Shown piece by piece: positions 32,671-41,894 of a DNA stretch of 64,000 nt (position 1 is the stretch's first letter; every line of letters starts with the position of its first letter). Both the position numbers and the translations under genes were made by a program. The notes beneath the pieces are model-generated. The model saw only the letters and a list, made by a program, of their open reading frames with translations. It ran no database searches and was not told where the DNA came from. Source of the DNA: Phosphoribacter sp037045055 (GTDB lineage: Bacteria; Actinomycetota; Actinomycetes; Actinomycetales; Dermatophilaceae); contig JBAOHJ010000002.1 in NCBI GenBank assembly GCA_037045055.1, positions 1 to 64,000 on the forward strand, given 5' to 3'.

Positions 32671-34113
32671 TCAGCGCCCGCGTTGGCGGATCCGCGCTGT
32701 GATCTCGGTGACCTGGTTGTAGATCGCGCGGCGTTCCCCGAGCATCTGGCGGATCTTGCGGTCGGCGTGCATCACCGTGGTGTGGTCGCGTCCGCCGAAG
32801 GCTTGCCCGATCTTGGGCAGGGACAGCTCGGTGAGCTCCCGGCACAGGTACATGGCGATCTGCCGGGCGGTGACCAGCTGGCGGGATCGGGAGGAGCCGC
32901 ACAGGTCGTCGACGGTCAGCGCGTAGTAGTCGGCGGTCTCCTGTTGGATGGTGCCGACGGTGATCTGCACCGGGTCGTCGCTGAGGACGAGGTCCTTGAG
33001 GACGACCTCGGCCAGCGCCAGGTCGACGGACTGGCGGTTGAGGTTGGCGTAGGCGGTGACCCGGATGAGGGCACCCTCCAGCTCGCGGATGTTCGAGGTG
33101 ATCCGGCTCGCGATGAACTCCAGCACCTCGTCGGGGGCGGACATCCCCTCCTGGAGGGCCTTCTTGCGCAGGATCGCGATCCGGGTCTCCAGGTCGGGGG
33201 CCTGCACGTCGGTGATCAGCCCCCACTCGAAGCGCGAGCGCAGCCGGCCCTCGAAGTCGGTGAGCTGCCTGGGCGGCAGGTCGGAGGTGATGACCACCTG
33301 CTTGCTGTTGTTGTGCAAGGCGTTGAAGGTGTGGAAGAACTCCTCCTGGGTCTGCACCTTGCCGGCGAGGAACTGGATGTCGTCGATGAGCAGCACGTCG
33401 ACGTCGCGGTAGAGGCTCTGGAAGGCGCTGGCCCGGTCGTAGCGGATCGAGTTGATGAACTCGTTGGTGAACTCCTCGGAGCTGACGTAGCGCACCCGGA
33501 ACGCCGGGTAGATCTGGCGCACGTAGTGGCCGATGGCATGCAGCAGGTGGGTCTTGCCCAGGCCGGAGTTGCCGTAGATGAACAGCGGGTTGTAGGCCTT
33601 CGCCGGCGCCTCGGCCACCGCGCTGGCGGCGGCGTGGGCGAACCGGTTGCTCGCGCCCGCGACGAACGTGTCGAACGTGTACTTGCGGTTGAGCCGGGTG
33701 CGCTCGCCGTCGACGTCGCGACTCGGGCCGTGGCCGTCGGTATGCCGCTCGGTCCCGGCCGCAGGCGGCGGCTGGGCGCGCAGGTCCGCCGACCCGGCAG
33801 GGTCCGGCGCGCCGTCCGCGTCCGGGTCGGGCAGGTAGGGCCGATCCTCCAAGGACGTGTCCACGGTGACCGCCAGTCGCACCTCGCGGCCCAGTTGGGC
33901 GGACAGCGCGCGGACGACCTGGTCGCGCACCCGGTGCTCGAGGATGCCCTTGGTGTAGTCGTTGGGCACGGTGACCAGGACGTTCTGGTCCACGACGGCG
34001 ACCAGGTGGGCCAGCCCGGCGAAAGCGCGCTCGCTGCTGGAGAGTCCCTCCTCGTCGAGCGCGGCCAGGGTGTGCCGCCAGATGCTCGACAGGTCCTCGT
34101 CCCCCTGCGACAC
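32671..34113 (-). CDS. dnaA: Chromosomal replication initiator DnaA
   Basis: A 480-residue AAA+ initiator. I use GTG 34113, which follows GGGGAGG by five bases and starts VSQGDEDLSSIWRHTLAALD, the family N-terminus. A longer frame to 34380 is open but lacks homology. Domain I is followed by a Pro/Asp-rich linker (~85-135), the ATPase with Walker A GNSGLGKTHLL (~181) and Walker B LLIDDIQFL, and the C-terminal DNA-binding helix with GGRDHTTVMHADRK. DnaA boxes upstream suggest autoregulation. Confidence 0.97.
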   Translation of the reverse strand: MSQGDEDLSSIWRHTLAALDEEGLSSSERAFAGLAHLVAVVDQNVLVTVPNDYTKGILEHRVRDQVVRALSAQLGREVRLAVTVDTSLEDRPYLPDPDADGAPDPAGSADLRAQPPPAAGTERHTDGHGPSRDVDGERTRLNRKYTFDTFVAGASNRFAHAAASAVAEAPAKAYNPLFIYGNSGLGKTHLLHAIGHYVRQIYPAFRVRYVSSEEFTNEFINSIRYDRASAFQSLYRDVDVLLIDDIQFLAGKVQTQEEFFHTFNALHNNSKQVVITSDLPPRQLTDFEGRLRSRFEWGLITDVQAPDLETRIAILRKKALQEGMSAPDEVLEFIASRITSNIRELEGALIRVTAYANLNRQSVDLALAEVVLKDLVLSDDPVQITVGTIQQETADYYALTVDDLCGSSRSRQLVTARQIAMYLCRELTELSLPKIGQAFGGRDHTTVMHADRKIRQMLGERRAIYNQVTEITARIRQRGR

Positions 34114-34792
34114 GCCGTCCTCCCCGATGCCGCTGCCGGAGGCGGAGACGTCCGGCCAGTCGCCCTGTGTTCGTGCCCCCGTGGTCCGGGCGCCGGCACG
34201 CCCCCGATGGTCGTGGCGCCCCTGGTCGGCGGGCGCTCTTTCCCCGGGCGCCCCGACGGGCCGAGACCCCACCGAACCGTCCACAACGTTGTCCACAGGT
34301 GTGCACAACCTCGACGACGCGGTCCGCCGAGCTGGACGATCTGGTCCAGGACGGCAGCGGCCGAACAGCAGGGGCGACACTACACCCCTTGTCGGGCGCG
34401 TCGCTGCCCGGCATCCAGGGGGCGGTCCCCTATCATGCGGCCCGCGCGGGATCGGATCGCTCGGCGGTCGGCCTTGTGCGACGAGCGGACCCCGTACGGG
34501 CCGGGGGGGGTGCGAGGTGGGCGGGCTGGCGGCACAGGGCGGTCGTCGCGAGTGGGTGGGGCTGGCGGGCCTGGCGGCGCGGGGCTGGAGGCGCGCTCAT
34601 CGGCGCCCCGGGCAGGTGCGCCGCGGTTTGACCCCCCCGAGGGGCTCCCTTACCCTGGGACCGGCCCGATCCGGCCGTTTTCGCATGCCCGTGCACCCTG
34701 CGCGGACTTCCGATTGCGGCCGGCCGGTCCGCCACCCGCCTGCCGGTCGGCCTGCCGGCCCGACCGGACCGCCCGACCACCGGAGACCCACC
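34114..34792. promoter_or_regulatory. dnaA-rpmH divergent intergenic region with DnaA boxes
   Basis: 679 bp holding the promoters of dnaA (left) and rpmH (right). At 34278-34308 three boxes lie together: CGTCCACAA, TTGTCCACA (34289-34297, exact consensus) and the inverse of TTGTGCACA (34300-34308). This is the usual place for DnaA autoregulation. A G-rich stretch near 34500 and nothing else recognisable fills the rest. Confidence 0.75.
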
Positions 34793-34930
34793 GTGAGCAA
34801 GCGCACCTTCCAACCGAACAATCGTCGTCGGGCCAAGACCCACGGGTTCCGGCTGCGCATGCGCACTCGCGCCGGTCGGGCGATCATTGCGGGTCGTCGT
34901 CGCAAGGGCCGCACCGAGCTGTCCGCCTGA
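34793..34930 (+). CDS. rpmH: 50S ribosomal protein L34
   Basis: The full 45-residue protein, VSKRTFQPNNRRRAKTHGFR then RAIIAGRRRKGRTELSA, starting at GTG 34793. It is a basic protein of the large ribosomal subunit. It starts the plus-strand series rpmH-rnpA-yidD-yidC-jag-rsmG and is separated from rnpA by only 13 bp. Confidence 0.98.
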   Translation: MSKRTFQPNNRRRAKTHGFRLRMRTRAGRAIIAGRRRKGRTELSA

Positions 34931-34943
34931 GGCGGCGTCAGTC

Positions 34944-35300
34944 GTGCTGCCCGCCCGACACCGGCTGCGCCGATCGGCCGACTTCCGCGCGGCCGCCCGG
35001 GGGCCTCGGAGCACCCGCGCGGGTGGTCCGCTGATGGTGATCTCACTGCGGGCCGCAGATCCCTCGACGGTGCGCCCGACCAGGGTCGGTTTCGCGGTCG
35101 GTCGGCCGGTGGGCGGTGCGGTCGTGCGCAACCGCACCAGGCGGCGGCTGCGGGCGATCGTGGCGGCGCGGCTGGACGGCATACCGTCGGGGGTCGATGT
35201 CGTCGTGCGGGCCACCCCTGCGGCGGCCGGCGCGACCTTCGCGGCCCTGGGGGCGGAGCTCGACCGGGTGCTGGACCGCGCGCTGCGGGGCGTGCGATGA
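34944..35300 (+). CDS. rnpA: Ribonuclease P protein component
   Basis: A 118-residue protein that binds the RNase P RNA and helps process tRNA 5' ends. It starts VLPARHRLRRSADFRAAARG and has the family RNR motif in VVRNRTRRRLRAIVAARL. The GTG at 34944 is chosen because the conserved HRLRRSADF begins right after it. Its end overlaps yidD by four bases. Confidence 0.95.
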   Translation: MLPARHRLRRSADFRAAARGPRSTRAGGPLMVISLRAADPSTVRPTRVGFAVGRPVGGAVVRNRTRRRLRAIVAARLDGIPSGVDVVVRATPAAAGATFAALGAELDRVLDRALRGVR

Positions 35301-35701
35301 GCGTGGCGGGCCCGACGGCCTCGCCGGCGTCCGCGACCTGCGGCGACGGGGTCGGCCCCGCCGGCTCGGTCGAGCCGGTCGGGTTGCGCCTGGCGTGGCG
35401 CTCGCTGTGGCGGGCGGTCGGTGCGGCGGCGGCCGTGCCCCTGGTGTGGGCGATCCGCGCCTACCAGCTGCTGCTGTCGCCGCTGTTGGCGCAGCAGTGC
35501 CGGTTCTATCCCTCGTGCTCGGCGTATGCCGTGACGGCGTTGCAGCGTCACGGTCCGATCCGCGGCGGGTGGCTGGCGCTGCGGCGTCTGGCCCGGTGCC
35601 ACCCGTGGAACCCGGGAGGCGTGGACCACGTTCCCGCGCCGAGGCGTTGCGGGCCGGACGCCCGCGCGCCGGGCTCGCTCCCGCCGAGCACCTCCCCCTG
35701 A
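35297..35701 (+). CDS. yidD: Membrane protein insertion efficiency factor YidD
   Basis: A 134-residue protein. The conserved core is IRAYQLLLSPLLAQQCRFYP then SCSAYAVTALQRHGPIRGGW, with the three Cys and the HPWNPGG end typical of YidD. The first ~40 residues are a variable leader. It acts at the inner membrane with YidC. It overlaps rnpA by ATGA. Confidence 0.95.
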   Translation: MSVAGPTASPASATCGDGVGPAGSVEPVGLRLAWRSLWRAVGAAAAVPLVWAIRAYQLLLSPLLAQQCRFYPSCSAYAVTALQRHGPIRGGWLALRRLARCHPWNPGGVDHVPAPRRCGPDARAPGSLPPSTSP

Positions 35702-35785
35702 CCCTCGGTGGGCGCACGGCATACGGGTCGTGAGTCCACTACCACCAGGTGAGATGGCCGTCTCACCTTACGAGCAAGGACTGCC

Positions 35786-36925
35786 GTGGGCGACTTCTTC
35801 AACACGCTGCTGAGCCCGATCATGATCGGCGAGGCCTGGGTCATGTTGGCCTGGCACAGGCTGTGGGGTCTGCTCGGTATCGGCGGCGGGTGGTCGTGGG
35901 CGCTGTCCATCGTCGGGTTGACCGTGGTCGTGCGGATCGTCCTGATCCCGTTGTTCGTCAAGCAGATCCACGCCTCGCGCCGGATGCAGCTCATCCAGCC
36001 GGAGATGCAGAAGATCCAGGCGAAGTACAAGGGCAAGAGCGACCCGGAGTCGCGTCAGGCCATGACCCAAGAGACCATGGACCTCTACAAGCGCACCGGG
36101 ACCAACCCGTTCTCCTCGTGCATGCCGATCTTGCTGCAGTCGCCGTTCTTCTTCGCGCTGTTCACCGTGCTCAACAACCTCAAGGCGATGGCGGAGGGCA
36201 ACCACGGGCCGATCGGGCCGATCACCGCGGAGATTGCGGCGCAGATCGAGTCCTCGAACATCTTCGGGGCGCCGTTCTCGTCGACCTTCTTGGGCGCGAC
36301 CGACGTGGCCACGAAGGTCGTCACCGTGGTGCTCATCGTGCTGATGTCGGCCACGACGTTCACGACCCAGCGCCAACTCATGCGCAAGAACATGCCGGAA
36401 GCCGCCTTGGACAACCCGTTCATGAAGCAGCAGACGGTGATCCTCTATCTGATGCCGATCTTCTTCGCCATCTCGGGCATCAACTTCCCCATCGGCGTCC
36501 TGCTGTACTGGCTGACGACGAACCTGTGGACGATGGGGCAGCAGCTGTACGTCATCCGGCGGATGCCCGCACCCGGGTCTCAGGCCGAGCGAGACCTGCA
36601 GGAGCGGCGGGCCCGCAAGGGCAAGCATTATCAAGGACCGACGGTCAAGGGCCTGGCCACCGACGCCGCCGCACCGTCGGGCGGGGGTGGGCAGGGTGGC
36701 ACAGGGGACGGTATGCCGGCGGACGGCGGCGAGCGGCTCAACCGCCAACGCCAACAACCCAAGGGCAAGAAGCGTGGCAAGAAGTCCGGACCCAGCCGGC
36801 CACCGGGTCCTCCGAGCGGCGGGCCGGCCCGGGGCAGCGGGTCGGGCGGCGGGGGGTCGGGACGGCCGGGGCCTCGGGACTCCGGCGGCCCGCAGGACGG
36901 GTCGGGGATGGCCCCGAGCACGTAG
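35786..36925 (+). CDS. yidC: Membrane protein insertase YidC/Oxa1
   Basis: A 379-residue insertase starting GTG 35786 with a first membrane helix at ~25-55, the conserved positively charged cytosolic hairpin (MQKIQAKYKGKSDPESRQAM, MDLYKRTGTNPFSSCMPILL) and four further helices. The last ~90 residues are a hydrophilic, Gly/Lys/Arg-rich tail (GKKRGKKSG, then Gly/Pro repeats) that probably touches the ribosome. It inserts membrane proteins alone or with Sec. Confidence 0.96.
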   Translation: MGDFFNTLLSPIMIGEAWVMLAWHRLWGLLGIGGGWSWALSIVGLTVVVRIVLIPLFVKQIHASRRMQLIQPEMQKIQAKYKGKSDPESRQAMTQETMDLYKRTGTNPFSSCMPILLQSPFFFALFTVLNNLKAMAEGNHGPIGPITAEIAAQIESSNIFGAPFSSTFLGATDVATKVVTVVLIVLMSATTFTTQRQLMRKNMPEAALDNPFMKQQTVILYLMPIFFAISGINFPIGVLLYWLTTNLWTMGQQLYVIRRMPAPGSQAERDLQERRARKGKHYQGPTVKGLATDAAAPSGGGGQGGTGDGMPADGGERLNRQRQQPKGKKRGKKSGPSRPPGPPSGGPARGSGSGGGGSGRPGPRDSGGPQDGSGMAPST

Positions 36926-36991
36926 TCGGGTGGGCCGATTCGCAGGAGTGCAGCAGCCCGCGGTGTCGGGCGTGAACCGAAGGATGACGCA

Positions 36992-38020
36992 ATGAGCCAA
37001 TCGACGGGTATGCCGGTCACCGAGCCAGGGGGGCCGGGCCAAGGGGACGCGGCACGCGACGAGATGTCAGACCAGGCCGGGCAGGCCGTGACGGGTGAGG
37101 CCACTGGCGGTGATGCCGGGGGCGGGTTGGCTGACGCCGTCGGCGACGTGCACACCGCCGGTGAGCCTGCGGACGCTCAGGAGGACGTCGATGTCGCTGT
37201 CGCCGCTGCGGACGCGCAGGGCGGTGATGGGGACGCCGCCGCATCCGCGGACGACAGCCTGGATGAGGACGCCGCCGTCGCGACGGCAGAGCTCGGTCAC
37301 GACCGAGTGCACAGCGCCCAGGACCGGGCCGATCACCCAGCCGCGCCGGCCGGTGAGCGGGATGCCCGCTCGACATCCCCCGCGCGGTCGGACGATGCGG
37401 GGGCGGACGCGACGCTGCCCGCGGACACGGCATACGATCCGGTCGACGTGGCTGGCCCCGGGCCGGACCCCCAGGGCGCCGGCGGTGAGCTCGGGGGTGA
37501 GGACACCGAGGTCAACGCGGGGGGCGGAAAGCGGGCTCGGATGGCGCTGCTGGAGCGCGAGGGCGAGGTGGCCGCCGACTTCCTCGAGCGGCTCCTGGAC
37601 ATCGCCGACCTCGACGGTGACATCGATGTCGACATCGACGGCGACCGGGCCGCGGTGGCCATCGTCGACTCGGACGAAGGCCGAGTCCCGCGTCGCCTGG
37701 TGGGCCCCGAGGGGCGGGTCCTCGATGCCCTGCAGGAGCTCACCCGACTGGCCGTACAGACCGCCACCGGAGAGCGCAGCCGTCTGATGCTCGACGTCGC
37801 CGGCTTCCGCGCCGAACGCCGATCCACTCTGGTCGCCTTGGCACAGAGCGCGATCGGCGAGGTGAGGGAGTCCGGTCAGCCGGCGTCGCTGGCGGACATG
37901 ACCGCCTTCGAGCGCAAGGTCGTCCACGACGAGGTGACCGCCGCCGGATTGGTATCGGAGTCCGAGGGTGTCGAACCACACCGGCACATCGTCATCCGGC
38001 TGGCCGAGGGGCGTGGCTAA
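36992..38020 (+). CDS. jag: RNA-binding protein KhpB/Jag (KH and R3H domains)
   Basis: A 342-residue protein. The first ~175 residues are acidic, Asp/Ala/Gly-rich and likely disordered, far longer than in most homologues. Then come ALLEREGEVAADFLERLLDI, the KH domain with RRLVGPEGRVLDALQELTRL, and the R3H domain (RAERRSTLVALAQSA, MTAFERKVVHDEV, HRHIVIRL). In other bacteria KhpB partners KhpA and affects cell-wall growth and division. Start ATG 36992 with AAGGA upstream. Confidence 0.94.
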   Translation: MSQSTGMPVTEPGGPGQGDAARDEMSDQAGQAVTGEATGGDAGGGLADAVGDVHTAGEPADAQEDVDVAVAAADAQGGDGDAAASADDSLDEDAAVATAELGHDRVHSAQDRADHPAAPAGERDARSTSPARSDDAGADATLPADTAYDPVDVAGPGPDPQGAGGELGGEDTEVNAGGGKRARMALLEREGEVAADFLERLLDIADLDGDIDVDIDGDRAAVAIVDSDEGRVPRRLVGPEGRVLDALQELTRLAVQTATGERSRLMLDVAGFRAERRSTLVALAQSAIGEVRESGQPASLADMTAFERKVVHDEVTAAGLVSESEGVEPHRHIVIRLAEGRG

Positions 38021-38437
38021 CCCGGCGCCGCTCGGCGACGCCAGAGGACTGCCGGTCAGGCCATCGAACCCCGGCGTCCCGGCTGGCGTCGCCGGGGGGT
38101 CTCACTCGTCGGGGACGGTGCGCTCGACTCAGACGCCTCGCTCGGCGCCGACTGCTCGCTCGACCGGATCTGCTCGCTCAACCGGATGTGCTCGCTCGAC
38201 CGGATCTGCTCGCTCGACCGGATGTGCTCGCTCGGCGGGGTCGACTTGTAGGGCGTCGAGCCGCGCGGCGGCGCCGACTGCTCCCTCGACCGGATCTGCT
38301 CGCTGGGCGGGGACGACTCGCAGGACGTTGGCCCGCGCGGCGGGGACGACTCGTGCCGCGTCGCCTCGCGCGGCACGGAGGTCTGCTCCACCCGTGACCG
38401 TCAGCGCGGGCAACGGCGGTCTCCCAGCAAGCGGTCC
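38021..38437. repeat. Non-coding gap with 18-bp tandem repeats between jag and rsmG
   Basis: From about 38151 to 38235 the unit TGCTCGCTCGACCGGATC recurs about five times, alternating CTG and GTG ends, and reappears near 38288. Several frames stay open through it, as expected of a repeat whose period is a multiple of three, but none resembles a protein. No terminator was identified. Confidence 0.65.
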
Positions 38438-39274
38438 ATGACCGGCGTGGACCCTGCTCTCAGCGGCAGTGCGGCACGGGACGCGGGATCGGCACCCCGC
38501 CGGGCCGCGGGGCCGGGCGTGCCGCCGGCTGCCGACCATGACGAGGGCCGGGGCGGGGGCAGGTCGAGTGTTGGCGCAGCCGCACCCCGCGCGCGCCCCG
38601 CCCCTCCCCCGAGCCCTGGTGACTCTCGGCAGGATTTTGACGACATTATTGTCGGCATCCTCGGTGCGGGCACGCCCGGTGCCAGGCAGTATGTGGAACT
38701 GTTGCGGACCACGGGGATCACCCATGGGCTCGTCGGACCTCGGGAGGCAGACCGACTCTGGGACAGACACGTGCTCAACTGCGCCGTCGTCCAGGAACTC
38801 CTGCCTACGGGTGCTCGCGTCATCGACATCGGCAGCGGTGCCGGGCTGCCCGGCATCGTTCTCGCCATCGTCAGACCCGATCTTGAGGTGACGCTCGTCG
38901 AGCCTCTCGAACGCCGTGTCAGGTGGCTCGGCGAGACCATCGCCGACCTGGGTCTCGACAGCGTCTCACTGGTCCGGGCTCGCGCCGAGTCCCTGCACGA
39001 CGGGCTGCGGGCACCCTTCGTCACGGCCCGCGCCGTCGCGCCGCTCGGCAGACTGGCCGCCCTCTGCCTCCCTCTGGTGGAGTCGGGCGGGGCGCTGCTG
39101 GCGCTCAAGGGCGCGTCTGCTGGGCGGGAAGTGCGGCGCGACGCGGCCGCGATCAGGGCCGCGGGGGGCCGGTCACCCGCCATTCACGTTCTCGGTGAGG
39201 GGCGCTTGGCCACTCCGACGACAGTCGTAGAGATCGGGGTGGCCCGGAGCCCACGGGGCTCGACGCAGGCTTGA
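38438..39274 (+). CDS. rsmG: 16S rRNA (guanine-N7) methyltransferase RsmG
   Basis: Up to 278 residues. The family domain starts near residue 66 (QDFDDIIVGILGAGTPGARQ) and includes DRLWDRHVLNCAVV, the SAM loop VIDIGSGAGLPGIVLAIVRP, LVEPLERRVRWL and TARAVAPLGRL. It methylates G527 of 16S rRNA (E. coli numbering). The first ~65 residues are low-complexity and the true start may lie further inside. It precedes parA as in most actinobacteria. Confidence 0.93.
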   Translation: MTGVDPALSGSAARDAGSAPRRAAGPGVPPAADHDEGRGGGRSSVGAAAPRARPAPPPSPGDSRQDFDDIIVGILGAGTPGARQYVELLRTTGITHGLVGPREADRLWDRHVLNCAVVQELLPTGARVIDIGSGAGLPGIVLAIVRPDLEVTLVEPLERRVRWLGETIADLGLDSVSLVRARAESLHDGLRAPFVTARAVAPLGRLAALCLPLVESGGALLALKGASAGREVRRDAAAIRAAGGRSPAIHVLGEGRLATPTTVVEIGVARSPRGSTQA

Positions 39275-39423
39275 CAACCGTGACCGATCACGGCCGCCCC
39301 GTGGAGTGCCACGTCGACACTGGGTCCACCGAGTGCCATGGACGGCACAGCCCCTACGGGAAGAGCGACGACGCCACGCCCTGGCGCCTGTGGATAACGA
39401 TGAGGGCGGGAGATTCATTGTGA

Positions 39424-40737
39424 TTGGATTCGGGCATGCCGTCCTCGCGCGACCGTGAACGCCTCGGCTGGCCCACGATCTCGTCCCCGTCCCACGCCGG
39501 CCTCGGATGGCCCCCCACCGAGGCCCAGGCGCTTGATGGCGAGGTTTCACGTGAAACGTCTCCATCTCGGGTGGACAGCGCAGCGTCTGACGAGAATCGA
39601 CCAGGTGCCTCAGCCTTTGACAAGGATCATGACGGCGTGAATCGCGGGTATCACCGCACGCGTGGCCCTGGGCCGATGCTGCAGGACGATGCCCCCGATG
39701 GGCCGGTTGATCCGGGTGTTCCCGTTGCTCCGTCGAATCTGCAACAGATCGTGTCGATCGGTGAGGTGCCCGAGGCCGGAGCCGATACGCCGATGGCCAG
39801 AATCCTGGCGTCCGAAGCCCGGCGACGGCAACGCCTCACCGGGAGGGTCCTCCCGCGTCCTGCCTCCACTCGAGTCGTCACCGTGGCAAACCAGAAGGGT
39901 GGCGTGGGAAAAACCACGACAGTCGTGAACCTCGCCGCCGCCCTCGCACTCGGCGGTTTGCGCGTCCTCGTCGTCGATCTCGACCCCCAAGGGAACGCCA
40001 GCACCGCGCTCGGGGTCGCCCATCACCAGGGAGCCGATTCGGTCTATGACGCCCTGGTGGGCGACCGAAAGCTCCATGAGATCATCACGCCATCCAGCGT
40101 GCCCGGTCTGGACTGCGTCCCAGCGACCATCGATCTGGCGGGCGCCGAGATCGAGCTGGTCGCCATGGTGGCTCGCGAGACGCGCCTGGCTGCCGCGCTC
40201 GCTGCCCTCGTGGGGGGGGCCGAGGCACCCGGACGCGATCGGCCAGTCGGCGATGCGGACGTGCCGGGTGCGGGCCCGCCGGGTGGCGAGGCGGCATACG
40301 ACTACATCTTTTTGGACTGCCCACCCAGCCTGGGCCTTCTGACCGTCAACGCCTTCGTCGCTGCCCACGAAGTGCTCATCCCCATCCAGTGCGAGTACTA
40401 CGCCCTCGAGGGACTGTCCCAGCTGGTCACGACCATCGACCTGATCCGAGCGCACCTCAACCCGTCGTTGCGCCTGACGACGATCCTGCTGACTATGTAT
40501 GACGGCCGGACTCGGCTCTCGGCGCAGGTGGCCGAGGATGTGCGCGCGCACTTCCCGGCACAAACCCTTGACATGGCGATTCCGCGGTCGGTGCGCGTGT
40601 CGGAAGCGCCCAGCTTCGGGCAAACCGTGATCACCTATGACCCAGCAAGCAGTGGCGCGTTGGCCTACCTCGAAGCAGCAGGTCAGTTTGCCGAGCGTGC
40701 CGAGACCGTGCCGACGTCACACGAAGGAACCGCATGA
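39424..40737 (+). CDS. parA: Chromosome-partitioning ATPase ParA
   Basis: A deviant Walker-type ATPase: VVTVANQKGGVGKTTTVVNL (P loop with the signature Lys), VVDLDPQGNASTALG, DYIFLDCPPSLGLLTVNAF and IPRSVRVSEAPSFGQ. With ParB it moves replicated origins apart. Up to 437 residues if TTG 39424 is used; ATG 39436 and GTG 39637 are alternatives. GC3 stays high through the first 40 codons, favouring the long form. The parS site lies inside this N-terminal extension. An insertion (GGAEAPGRDRPVGDADVP) interrupts the core near residue 265. Confidence 0.93.
   Translation: MDSGMPSSRDRERLGWPTISSPSHAGLGWPPTEAQALDGEVSRETSPSRVDSAASDENRPGASAFDKDHDGVNRGYHRTRGPGPMLQDDAPDGPVDPGVPVAPSNLQQIVSIGEVPEAGADTPMARILASEARRRQRLTGRVLPRPASTRVVTVANQKGGVGKTTTVVNLAAALALGGLRVLVVDLDPQGNASTALGVAHHQGADSVYDALVGDRKLHEIITPSSVPGLDCVPATIDLAGAEIELVAMVARETRLAAALAALVGGAEAPGRDRPVGDADVPGAGPPGGEAAYDYIFLDCPPSLGLLTVNAFVAAHEVLIPIQCEYYALEGLSQLVTTIDLIRAHLNPSLRLTTILLTMYDGRTRLSAQVAEDVRAHFPAQTLDMAIPRSVRVSEAPSFGQTVITYDPASSGALAYLEAAGQFAERAETVPTSHEGTA
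39544..39557. promoter_or_regulatory. parS: parS centromere-like site
   Basis: GTTTCACGTGAAAC, the perfect 14-bp palindromic core of the universal bacterial parS. It lies about 9 kb from oriC, at the 5' end of parA, where ParB is expected to nucleate. Confidence 0.93.
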
Positions 40738-41846
40738 ACGACACCCGTCGAGCCCTGGGGCGCGGACTGGGAGCCCTGATCCCCACGGGGGCGGACGAGG
40801 AGGGCCGCCCCGTCGATGTCTTCTTCGGTGCCCGGGTGACCGATCGGGTGTCTTCGCAGCCCGGGGCCGTCTCCGCCGCGACGACCACCGCCAATGGCGA
40901 CGCCTCCTCAGGCCAGTCCGGGGGTGCGGGCCACAACGCCGCCTTTGCAGCTGTGGGCGTGCCGCAGTCGTCTGCCCAGCCAGCACCGGGCACTCTGCGC
41001 CCAGTGCCCGGCTTGACCTTCGCCGAGCTACCGCTGGACGCCATCGAACCCAACCCTCGGCAGCCGCGCACCGCCTTCGACGAGGACGAGCTCGGTGAAC
41101 TGGCCACCTCTATCCAACAGATCGGCATCCTGCAGCCGGTCGTGGTCCGCCCAGTGGAGGCGCCGGCCGACCCTCTCACCGGGCACTCGCACGGGCGGTT
41201 CGAGCTGGTGGTGGGCGAGCGGCGGTGGCGCGCCGCGAGGTTGGCCGGGTTGAGTCACGTGCCGGCCATCGTCAAGGCGACCCACGACGACGACCTGCTG
41301 CGCGACGCCCTCCTGGAGAACTTGCACCGTAGTCAGCTCAACCCCCTCGAGGAGGCCGCGGCATACCGGCAGTTGCTCGACGACTTCGGCTGCACGCAGG
41401 ACGAGCTGGCCAGCCGGATCGGGCGCTCGCGGCCCCAGGTCAGCAACACCCTGCGGCTGCTTCGTCTGCCCGCCCTGGTCCAACGGCGGGTAGCCGCCGG
41501 CGTGCTCAGCGCCGGTCACGCCCGGGCGCTGCTGGGGTTGACCGACGCCGCGGCGATGGAGCGTCTGGCCCAGCGGATCGTCGCCGAGGGGCTGTCGGTG
41601 CGCTCGGTCGAGGAGATCGTCGCCGTCGGCCTCGCGCCACCGCCCTCGTCGGCGCGGCGTACGACGCCCGGCGGCCCTCGCGACCCGCAGTTGGAGGACG
41701 TGGCCGCGCGGATGTCCGACGCGTTGGACACCAATGTTCGGGTGTCGCTCGGGCAGCGCAAGGGTCGTCTCGTCATCGAGTTCGCGTCGGTCCAGGACCT
41801 GCATCGGATCGTCGCGAGAATGGGCGTCGACGACGTCGAACGCTGA
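40734..41846 (+). CDS. parB: Chromosome-partitioning protein ParB
   Basis: A 370-residue CTPase/DNA-binding protein. After a ~90-residue leader come LPLDAIEPNPRQPRTAFDED, GERRWRAARLAG and LLENLHRSQLNPLEEAAAYR (CTP-binding boxes), the HTH GRSRPQVSNTLRLLRLPALV that reads parS, and a C-terminal dimer domain. Its ATG overlaps the parA stop. Confidence 0.96.
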   Translation: MNDTRRALGRGLGALIPTGADEEGRPVDVFFGARVTDRVSSQPGAVSAATTTANGDASSGQSGGAGHNAAFAAVGVPQSSAQPAPGTLRPVPGLTFAELPLDAIEPNPRQPRTAFDEDELGELATSIQQIGILQPVVVRPVEAPADPLTGHSHGRFELVVGERRWRAARLAGLSHVPAIVKATHDDDLLRDALLENLHRSQLNPLEEAAAYRQLLDDFGCTQDELASRIGRSRPQVSNTLRLLRLPALVQRRVAAGVLSAGHARALLGLTDAAAMERLAQRIVAEGLSVRSVEEIVAVGLAPPPSSARRTTPGGPRDPQLEDVAARMSDALDTNVRVSLGQRKGRLVIEFASVQDLHRIVARMGVDDVER

Positions 41847-41894
41847 GAACCGTTGTCTCACAATGAGATCGGCGACATATGAGGGAGGTGCACG

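Noticed and set aside
34114..34380. N-terminal extension of dnaA to base 34380
   Set aside because: The extra 89 residues are unlike DnaA, contain the DnaA-box region and lack a ribosome site; GTG 34113 with GGGGAGG is far better.
38056..38441. Proteins predicted in both directions through the jag-rsmG repeats
   Set aside because: Open frames arise from an 18-bp period; residues are pure repeats (RSTGCARSTG-like) without independent support.
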